From Armatimonadota bacterium (GTDB lineage Bacteria > Armatimonadota > Fimbriimonadia > Fimbriimonadales > Fimbriimonadaceae), in contig JAEYWW010000153.1 in the NCBI GenBank assembly GCA_023428805.1, positions 1 to 10,915 on the forward strand: a stretch of 10,915 nucleotides of DNA. Direction: 5' to 3'. How positions within the stretch are numbered: position 1 is the stretch's first letter; every line of letters begins with the position of its first letter. The position numbers were made by a program, and so were the translations under genes. Of the stretch, positions 1 through 5,221 are shown piece by piece. The notes beneath the pieces are model-generated. The model was not told the origin of the DNA. It did no database searches and worked only from the letters and a program-made list of their open reading frames with translations.

Positions 1-42
1 CCGCCTCTCCCTTGAGTGTAGGGCTTTGGCGCCGCGCTGTTC

Positions 43-774
43 ATGGGTGTCTCCCTCGGTCTGCTCGGGGGAGGAGGTGGAATTCTCACCGTGCCGATTC
101 TTGTGTTTGCGTATGGCATTCCCGCAACCCAGGCGACCGGGCTCTCTCTGCTGATCGTCGGGGCGACAAGCTTCTTCGGTGCGATCCGCGAATATCTCGC
201 AAAGAAACTTGATCTTCGTCTGACGCTCGAAATGGCCCTCCCCGCAATGGTCGGTGCTTTCTCGGCTCGGAAATGGCTTCTCCCCGCCGTGCCCGACCCC
301 ATCATCTTTGCGGAGTGGAGCATGGAAAAAGACCGCGTTCTCCTCGGAATCTTTGGGGGCATCATGCTGATCGTCGCATGGAGGATGCTCGTTCCACCTC
401 CCTCGGAGGAGGCTACTTCCGCCATCCCAATCTGGCTTTTGGGTTTGGTGATCGGCGCAATCAGTGGAATTCTTGGGGCAGGCGGTGGATTCTTGATCGT
501 CCCCGCACTGATCCTGGCAAACGGAGTTGACGCCAAAACCGCCGCGTCATCATCTCTGGCGATCATTGCGATTCAATCGCTTTTCGGGTACGTGGGCGAA
601 GTCGGCCGGCCAATTCCGTTGGAAGTTCTGCTGCAGATGCTGTCCGGCAGTCTGATCGGGATGTTCGCAGGATTGGCGTTAAGGCCGCAAGTCAGCGACA
701 CCCACTTGAAGAAGGGGTTTGCGATTTTTGTGATCCTTGTCGGTCTATGGACCCTCTCGAAAGTTTGGGCATGA
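43..774 (+). CDS. tauE: TauE/SafE-family sulfite/anion exporter, N-terminus apparently shortened
   Basis: Inner-membrane permease of the TauE/SafE family, which exports sulfite and related sulfur anions. The protein shows the internal two-fold repeat of the family: a Gly-rich loop LGLLGGGGGILTVPIL near residues 5-20 is repeated as SGILGAGGGFLIVPALI near residues 142-158, each followed by further hydrophobic segments. At 243 residues it is slightly short for the family (about 250-270). ATG 43 is the first usual start after in-frame stops at 13-15 (TGA) and 19-21 (TAG), but it has no Shine-Dalgarno sequence. The codons just before it read GFGAALF, which looks like the usual first helix, so the true N-terminus may lie upstream of a frameshift or sequence error. 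It lies 33 bases before a rhodanese gene and heads a CstB-type sulfur operon, which points to sulfite as the substrate. The family call is firm; the start is not. Confidence 0.88.
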   Translation: MGVSLGLLGGGGGILTVPILVFAYGIPATQATGLSLLIVGATSFFGAIREYLAKKLDLRLTLEMALPAMVGAFSARKWLLPAVPDPIIFAEWSMEKDRVLLGIFGGIMLIVAWRMLVPPPSEEATSAIPIWLLGLVIGAISGILGAGGGFLIVPALILANGVDAKTAASSSLAIIAIQSLFGYVGEVGRPIPLEVLLQMLSGSLIGMFAGLALRPQVSDTHLKKGFAIFVILVGLWTLSKVWA

Positions 775-807
775 ATCACTTTTTCGCTCACTCTCCTCTC
801 ACACTGC

Positions 808-1362
808 ATGAGCCGCAAGAAAGAAATTTCGATCAGCGAACTTCGCCAGATGATGAGCCAAGGCGAACCAGTCGTTCTCATTGATGTCCGATCTCCGGGC
901 GAATTTGCGTCGGGGCATGTTCCCGAGGCGATCAATATTCCCCTCGAACAGGTCAGTGCGCGTTTGAGCGACCTTCCCAACAAGCCCGTCGCCATCCTCT
1001 GCCAAAGCGGCAGGCGCGCAGGCATGGCCTGCGAAGTCTTGAGCGACCGCAGGGACGATCTGATGATCGTCGAAGGCGGCACCCAGGCCTGGGTCAAGGC
1101 GGGATACGGGACGGTTTCAACGACAGGCTCGCGTTGGTCTCTGGAACGCCAAGTCCGGTTGGCCGCAGGAATCCTTGTCCTCGTTGGAACCGGACTGTCG
1201 CTCTTTGCCAGTCAGGCATGGATCGGTCTCGCGATGTTCGTGGGAGCGGGATTGACGTTTGCGGGATTGACCAACTATTGCGGAATGGCGATGATCCTCG
1301 CAAAGCTCCCTTGGAATAAGCCAGCCGCCAAGGTCCAGCCAGTCTCGGAGGTTAAGGCGTGA
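808..1362 (+). CDS. Rhodanese sulfurtransferase with C-terminal two-helix membrane domain (YgaP-like)
   Basis: Membrane-anchored single-domain rhodanese of 184 residues. Residues 5-100 form the rhodanese fold: IDVRSPGEFASGHVPEAINIP at the N-terminal side, and the active-site loop CQSGRRA with the persulfide-carrying Cys65. Residues 108-170 match the DUF2892 membrane domain seen in E. coli YgaP, starting WSLERQVRLAAG. It has two hydrophobic helices and a conserved-looking Cys in TNYCGMAMILAKLPWN. The likely role is moving sulfane sulfur at the inner face of the membrane between low-molecular-weight persulfides and the dioxygenase encoded next. The ATG has no Shine-Dalgarno sequence; the preceding bases are pyrimidine-rich. 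Its stop codon overlaps the GTG start of the next gene (GTGA), indicating translational coupling. Domain calls are confident; the physiological donor and acceptor are inferred. Confidence 0.92.
   Translation: MSRKKEISISELRQMMSQGEPVVLIDVRSPGEFASGHVPEAINIPLEQVSARLSDLPNKPVAILCQSGRRAGMACEVLSDRRDDLMIVEGGTQAWVKAGYGTVSTTGSRWSLERQVRLAAGILVLVGTGLSLFASQAWIGLAMFVGAGLTFAGLTNYCGMAMILAKLPWNKPAAKVQPVSEVKA
1347..1351 (+). promoter_or_regulatory. Shine-Dalgarno site supporting the GTG start of the CstB-like gene
   Basis: GGAGG lies 7 bases before GTG 1359, inside the end of the rhodanese gene. It supports the non-ATG start and coupled translation of the two genes. Confidence 0.75.
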
Positions 1363-2765
1363 TTCTGAGGACTTTCTTCAACACACCTCTTGCCCAAGCG
1401 AGCTACCTGGTCGGCTGCGCGGCAACGGGAGAAGCGATTGTGATTGATCCCTTGCGAGATATTCAGCCCTATCTCGAAGAGGCAAAAAGGGAGGGCCTCC
1501 GAATCACTGCGATCACGGAGACCCATATTCACGCGGATTATCTCTCCGGCTCACGCGAATTGCAGGCCGCCACGGGAGCAAAACTCTTCGTCAGTGATGA
1601 AGGAGACGCTGACTGGAAGTACCTCTTCGCCTACGAACCAGGCGTAGTGTTGCTCAAGCATGGCGACCGCATCCACATCGGCAATCTCTCTTTCCTTGTC
1701 CTGCACACGCCAGGACACACTCCAGAGCACATCAGCTTTCTTCTGACTGATCATCCTGCCTCGGAGACCCCTCATTCACTCTTTTCGGGGGACTTCGTTT
1801 TTGTGGGCGATGTTGGGAGGCCGGACTTGCTGGAGCGGGCGGCCAACATGGAGGGCACGATGGTCGCCGGGGCAAAGCGACTCTATCGAAGCCTTCAAGA
1901 TGTCAAGTCTCTGCCGGACACGCTGCTTGTCTGGCCGGCACATGGCGCGGGTTCCGCCTGCGGTAAGTCTCTCGGAGCCGTGCCTGTCAGCTCTTTGGGA
2001 TACGAAAAGCTTGTCAACTGGGGATTGCGATCACCGTCAGAACCTGAATTCGTCAATGACGTGCTGTCAAATCAACCTGAGCCGCCTCGATATTTTAAGG
2101 AGATGAAGCGTTTGAACAAGGTGGGACCTGCTGTGCTCGGGTCGATGCCGAAGCCGCTCAGACTGCCAATCGACCTGCTCCCCGACCTTCTTGAATCAAA
2201 GGCTCAAGTCTTGGACACCCGCGCCGCCGATCACATCCGAGCGGGCATGATTCCGAATTCATTGGCACTACCCTATGGCCGCTCCTTCGTGACTTGGGCC
2301 GGGTGGCTCGTGAACTACGAACAGCCAATCTGGATCATCGCAGATGACCAGCAGGCAGCCAACGAAGCGGCTCGTGACCTCTCACTCATCGGGCTGGATC
2401 ACGTCAAAGGCTGGTTCCCCTCAGATCAGCTCAATCATCTGCCTGAAGAATCGCGTGGAACCCCGATCCCATCTTCCACGTTCGATGATCTTTCCGACGA
2501 GGTTGAAATTGTTGACGTGCGCGGAGCAAATGAAGCAAGCCGTGGCATGGTGCCTGGGGCCAAGTCCGTTCCGCTCGGATATCTGTCTGATCGTATTCTT
2601 GAGTTTGATCGCAATGTTCCGCTGGCTGTTCACTGCCAATCTGGAGGGCGGTCGCCGATTGCGGTTTCGGTGCTCAGGCGATTGGGTCATCAAAATGTGA
2701 TTGAAATTCCTTCAGGCTACTCCGGCTATCTTGCTCAAACATGCTTGAAACGGTCTGGGGGCTAA
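1359..2765 (+). CDS. cstB: CstB-like persulfide dioxygenase / pseudo-rhodanese / rhodanese fusion
   Basis: Cytoplasmic multidomain enzyme of 468 residues. Residues 1-250 are a metallo-beta-lactamase fold of the ETHE1/persulfide dioxygenase group: HIHAD (His56, His58, Asp60), TPGHTPEH (His116, His120), SGDFVFVGDVGRPDL (Asp145) and PAHG (His195). By analogy with ETHE1 the iron ligands should be His56, His120 and Asp145. Cys201 follows in GSACGKSLG, a position where CstB proteins also carry a cysteine as I recall. Residues about 268-362 are a second, rhodanese-like fold with ADDQQAA where the active loop should be, so it has no catalytic Cys. Residues about 375-465 are a complete rhodanese with loop CQSGGRS and Cys426. 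This order matches Staphylococcus aureus CstB, which turns persulfides into thiosulfate/sulfite. The upstream exporter and rhodanese support the same pathway. Sulfide:quinone reductase and a CstR repressor are not in the window. Confidence 0.92.
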   Translation: MILRTFFNTPLAQASYLVGCAATGEAIVIDPLRDIQPYLEEAKREGLRITAITETHIHADYLSGSRELQAATGAKLFVSDEGDADWKYLFAYEPGVVLLKHGDRIHIGNLSFLVLHTPGHTPEHISFLLTDHPASETPHSLFSGDFVFVGDVGRPDLLERAANMEGTMVAGAKRLYRSLQDVKSLPDTLLVWPAHGAGSACGKSLGAVPVSSLGYEKLVNWGLRSPSEPEFVNDVLSNQPEPPRYFKEMKRLNKVGPAVLGSMPKPLRLPIDLLPDLLESKAQVLDTRAADHIRAGMIPNSLALPYGRSFVTWAGWLVNYEQPIWIIADDQQAANEAARDLSLIGLDHVKGWFPSDQLNHLPEESRGTPIPSSTFDDLSDEVEIVDVRGANEASRGMVPGAKSVPLGYLSDRILEFDRNVPLAVHCQSGGRSPIAVSVLRRLGHQNVIEIPSGYSGYLAQTCLKRSGG

Positions 2766-2777
2766 TGATCAACCTCG

Positions 2778-2794
2778 TCCGATCCTCCATCGGA
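2778..2794. repeat. Small inverted repeat downstream of the sulfur operon
   Basis: TCCGAT and ATCGGA form a perfect 6-base-pair stem around a 5-base loop (CCTCC), 13 bases after the operon stop codon. No T-run follows, so it could be a weak RNA 3' structure or chance. Confidence 0.3.
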
Positions 2795-2857
2795 ATCGAA
2801 AACCCCGAAGATTTTGATCGCTGATCTGGACCAGGCTCTCTCTCAAATCTAGTATTG

Positions 2858-2886
2858 ATGCCCGTCAACAGCTGCTTGACGGGCAT
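2858..2886 (+). terminator. Strong hairpin between the sulfur operon and the sigma factor gene
   Basis: ATGCCCGTCAA (2858-2868) and TTGACGGGCAT (2876-2886) are a perfect 11-base-pair inverted repeat with a 7-base loop (CAGCTGC). The bases after it are GATTT, so the T-tract is short. It is the only strong stem in the gap and is the likely transcription end for the upstream operon. Being symmetric, it could instead be a DNA operator for a dimeric regulator of the downstream gene. A third related arm at 2896-2905 can pair with the second arm instead. Confidence 0.5.
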
Positions 2887-2889
2887 GAT

Positions 2890-2918
2890 TTGAGTCCCGT
2901 CCAAGGAACTCATATCTT
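2890..2918 (+). promoter_or_regulatory. Candidate housekeeping promoter of the sigma/anti-sigma pair
   Basis: TTGAGT (2890-2895) and TATCTT (2913-2918) are separated by 17 bases; each box matches the sigma-70 consensus at four of six positions. Transcription would start near 2925, leaving about 20 bases before ATG 2945. This rests on motif matching only. Confidence 0.33.
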
Positions 2919-2930
2919 ATCAATCGTATT
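2905..2930 (+). promoter_or_regulatory. Candidate ECF-type (autoregulatory) promoter
   Basis: GGAAC (2905-2909) followed after 15 bases by CGTATT (2925-2930) resembles the GGAAC/CGT layout of many ECF sigma promoters. It lies directly before an ECF sigma gene, where self-activation is common. Transcription from it would start only a few bases before ATG 2945. It overlaps the housekeeping candidate, so the two compete as explanations. Confidence 0.3.
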
Positions 2931-2944
2931 TATCTCAACAGGCC

Positions 2945-3472
2945 ATGCTGTTCTGGAGCCGGAATCGGGATTTTGAGGGGAGCGTCAGGGGTGAGTTGCC
3001 CGTGCTCTACCGCGTCGCCCGCCGGATGGGATGCTCGTCCGAGGAAGCCGAGGATGTCGTTCAGACAACATTGGTCAAGGCGTACCAAGCCTGGGATCGA
3101 TTTGATGGCAGACATCTGCGGAGCTGGCTGATCCGCATTCTTCGCAATGAGCGGCTCATGCTTCTGCGTGGAGCGCATCCAACCGAATCGCTGGATGAAC
3201 CTGCGGCGGCGGAGGCAGCCGAAGAACCTTTCTGGGACGAGATGACCTGGAGGCTCGCGGCGGATCGAATCAAGGACGAAATGGAGAGATTGCCGGAGGT
3301 GTATCGCATGACCATCCATCTCTGCGATGTCGAAGAACTGACTTATGAGGAAGCCGCTGAAGTGATGGAGGTTCCGATTGGAACCGTGCGATCGCGGCTG
3401 TTTCGGGCACGCGCGATGCTTCGGAAGCGGCTCTCCCCGATCACGGGACAACTGGAGGGGGCCTGGCTGTGA
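2945..3472 (+). CDS. ECF-family RNA polymerase sigma factor
   Basis: Group 4 (extracytoplasmic function) sigma-70 factor of 175 residues, the usual length. Region 2 spans about residues 18-74 (LYRVARRMG, AEDVVQTTLVKAYQAWDRFD, RSWLIRILRNERL). A linker rich in Ala and Glu follows at 82-98, and region 4 spans 110-163 with the helix-turn-helix LTYEEAAEVMEVPIGTVRSR at 132-151. There is no region 1 or 3, as expected for ECF factors. ATG 2945 has only a poor Shine-Dalgarno sequence (AGG, 2 bases before it); no better start precedes region 2. The stop overlaps the GTG start of the next gene by four bases (GTGA), the usual arrangement of a sigma factor with its anti-sigma factor. Target genes are unknown. 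The preceding sulfur operon is separated by a hairpin, so a link to sulfur stress is only suggestive. Confidence 0.92.
   Translation: MLFWSRNRDFEGSVRGELPVLYRVARRMGCSSEEAEDVVQTTLVKAYQAWDRFDGRHLRSWLIRILRNERLMLLRGAHPTESLDEPAAAEAAEEPFWDEMTWRLAADRIKDEMERLPEVYRMTIHLCDVEELTYEEAAEVMEVPIGTVRSRLFRARAMLRKRLSPITGQLEGAWL
3454..3461 (+). promoter_or_regulatory. Shine-Dalgarno site deciding the anti-sigma start
   Basis: GGAGGGGG lies 7 bases before GTG 3469 but 16 bases before the in-frame ATG 3478, which favours the GTG. Confidence 0.7.
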
Positions 3473-4173
3473 ATTCGATGGACTGGCAGGAATTCGATGA
3501 CGGCCTGATGAACCCCGAGGAGAAGAAAAAAGTTGAAGACCTGGTTCAAAACGACTCGGCTGCGGAGGCGGAACTGATGGGCTTTCGCGCCTTTCGGAAG
3601 ACAGTCCGGGCCAAAGGTTTGGAAGAACCCGTTCCCATGCGCAGACTGGACGCGATGCTCCAAGATGTGGCTGGGCGCAAAAAGCCCAAGCCCCTGGCCT
3701 GGCGTCTCGTCCCCATCGGCGCAGCGGCCGTGCTTGCCATCGGAGCGGCTTTTGCTTATCCTCTGCTCAATGCCGCCCAGGACAACAAAGAGAAGATCGT
3801 CGCGGTCAACGACGCCGAGCAGGCCTGGGATATCGCCAGCAATGCGATGGACCGCCCGATGCCAAACATCCAGCTTGTCGGACTCGCCAAGATCGGCGAA
3901 GTGCGCTGCGGCAAAGATTACGTCTGCTACGAGATCATCATGAACGGCGAACCCTACTGCCTCAAGATGACCAAGAAGCCGCTCAACCGCTCGAACTGCA
4001 GCAAGGTCATCAAGGAGAACGCCACGTACTACGAAAGCCAGGACGTGGCGTGGAGCTGCGCGATGACCAACCTGAGCTACCAGGTCTCAGGCGGATCGAA
4101 GGAAGGCCGCTGGAAGATCGCGCTGCTCGCGCACCGCGAAGCCATGAGCGGCCTTCCGAAGCCTCAAGCGTAG
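3469..4173 (+). CDS. Membrane-anchored anti-sigma factor candidate with five extracytoplasmic cysteines
   Basis: A 234-residue protein overlapping the end of the ECF sigma gene. Residues 5-65 are acidic and helical (FDDGLMNPEEKKKVEDLV), as in the sigma-binding domain of anti-sigma factors. The zinc-binding HxxxCxxC motif of the ZAS group is absent; NDSAAEAE stands where the cysteines normally lie. One hydrophobic segment at about 80-98 (VPIGAAAVLAIGAAFAYPLL) should place residues 100-234 outside the cytoplasmic membrane. That outer part carries all five cysteines (147, 153, 164, 177, 197), with the first four clustered. I recognise no family for this outer domain. It may sense redox state, metal or sulfur species and release the sigma factor, which is inference from position and composition. 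The function call depends mainly on coupling to the sigma gene and topology. The 3' end overlaps the convergent M42 gene by 10 bases. Confidence 0.72.
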   Translation: MNSMDWQEFDDGLMNPEEKKKVEDLVQNDSAAEAELMGFRAFRKTVRAKGLEEPVPMRRLDAMLQDVAGRKKPKPLAWRLVPIGAAAVLAIGAAFAYPLLNAAQDNKEKIVAVNDAEQAWDIASNAMDRPMPNIQLVGLAKIGEVRCGKDYVCYEIIMNGEPYCLKMTKKPLNRSNCSKVIKENATYYESQDVAWSCAMTNLSYQVSGGSKEGRWKIALLAHREAMSGLPKPQA

Positions 4174-5204
4174 ATGTAGTCGCCCGTATGGGCGTCTTCG
4201 ATATACGCCGCGAGGATGTCGATGCTCGCCTGCACGTCGTCGCGGTGGACAGTCTCGTTCACGGTGTGGACGTACCTCGTCGGAATCGAAAGCGTGAACG
4301 CCGGGATGCCGCCGTGCAGACGCTGAACTCCGCCCGCATCGGTGCCGCCCGCCGGCAGCAGCTCGATCTGATGTTTGATCTTCTTGTCCTCGGCCAGTTT
4401 GCGGAAGTGGGCGACCACCTTCGGATGGCAGATCAGGGATGAATCCATGAACTTGATCGCGGTCCCTTCTCCGAGCCGGGTGATGGCGAGGTCTTCGCTG
4501 ATGCCCGGGATGTCGTTCGCCAGGGTGATGTCGATGGCGACCACGATGTCCGGCGCGAGTCCGGCGCCGCTGGCCGCCGCACCGCGCAGTCCAATCTCTT
4601 CCTGGACGGTGGCGACAGCGTAGACATCCACGTCATGGTTCGCCGCCTTCTTGACGGCCTCGATCATCACAAACACGGCAACGCGGTCATCCATCGCCTT
4701 GCAGGTCAGAAGATCGCCCATTGCGTGCATCCCTCGATCCATCGTGACCATGTCGCCAATCTGAACCTGTTCTTTGGCCTCCTCGCCGGAAAGGCCGCAA
4801 TCAATGAAGAAATCTTCGGTCGTCGGAGCTTTGGGAGCTTCATTGCCAAGCATATGCTTCGGCTTGGTGCTCGGCATCAGAACGCCGTTCAGCACTCCGC
4901 CGCGGGTGTGGACCTTGACGCGCTGAGCGCACATCATGCGCGGGTCCCAGCCGCCGACGGGGTGGATTCGAAGGAAGCCCTTGCTGTCGATGAAGCGAAC
5001 GACAAAACCGATCTCGTCCATGTGGGCGGCGAGCATGAGCTTCTTCTTGCCGGAGCCCTTCTTGAGGCAGATCAGGTTGCCCATCGCGTCGCTGGAAATC
5101 TCGCAGATGTCCTTGAGTTCCCGTCTGACAATCTCCCGAATCGCATCCTCCTGGCCCGGCACGCCATGCGCCTCCACGAGTTCGCGCAACAATTCAATGT
5201 TCAC
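4164..5204 (-). CDS. M42-family metallo-aminopeptidase (FrvX/glutamyl aminopeptidase type)
   Basis: Cytoplasmic aminopeptidase of 346 residues, the normal length. M42 enzymes form large oligomers (TET type) and trim N-terminal residues from peptides using two metal ions. All the family motifs are visible: AAHMDEIG (His61, with Asp63 positioning the metal), KAMDDR (bridging Asp172), VQEEIGLRGA (Glu202 as general base, Glu203 as ligand), VAIDIT (Asp225) and RYVHT (His313). The PA domain-like insertion lies between about residues 70 and 165. The start is GTG 5204; the sequence before it has only a weak AAG ribosome site. The gene follows the diguanylate cyclase after a 17-base gap on the same strand, so the two are probably co-transcribed. 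Substrate preference cannot be read from the sequence, and some relatives are mislabelled endoglucanase. Confidence 0.94.
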   Translation of the reverse strand: MNIELLRELVEAHGVPGQEDAIREIVRRELKDICEISSDAMGNLICLKKGSGKKKLMLAAHMDEIGFVVRFIDSKGFLRIHPVGGWDPRMMCAQRVKVHTRGGVLNGVLMPSTKPKHMLGNEAPKAPTTEDFFIDCGLSGEEAKEQVQIGDMVTMDRGMHAMGDLLTCKAMDDRVAVFVMIEAVKKAANHDVDVYAVATVQEEIGLRGAAASGAGLAPDIVVAIDITLANDIPGISEDLAITRLGEGTAIKFMDSSLICHPKVVAHFRKLAEDKKIKHQIELLPAGGTDAGGVQRLHGGIPAFTLSIPTRYVHTVNETVHRDDVQASIDILAAYIEDAHTGDYIYA

Positions 5205-5221
5205 GCTTAATTTTTACCAGA

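Noticed and set aside
2876..2904. TTGACG (2876-2881) as the -35 box of a sigma-70 promoter.
   Set aside because: At spacings of 16-18 bases the following hexamers (CGTCCA, GTCCAA, TCCAAG) do not resemble a -10 box, and TTGACG is explained as a hairpin arm.
2766..2944. A possible small gene or RNA gene in the gap before the sigma factor.
   Set aside because: No open frame with a ribosome site and no tRNA-like fold is seen; only hairpins and promoter-like motifs are present.
3478..3480. ATG 3478 as the start of the anti-sigma protein.
   Set aside because: The ribosome site GGAGGGGG is 16 bases away, whereas GTG 3469 is at the optimal 7 bases and forms a coupled GTGA overlap.
4635..5210. A 191-codon open frame antisense to the M42 gene.
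   Set aside because: It is in the same codon-aligned antisense phase and is explained by the same codon avoidance; the sense frame has all M42 motifs.
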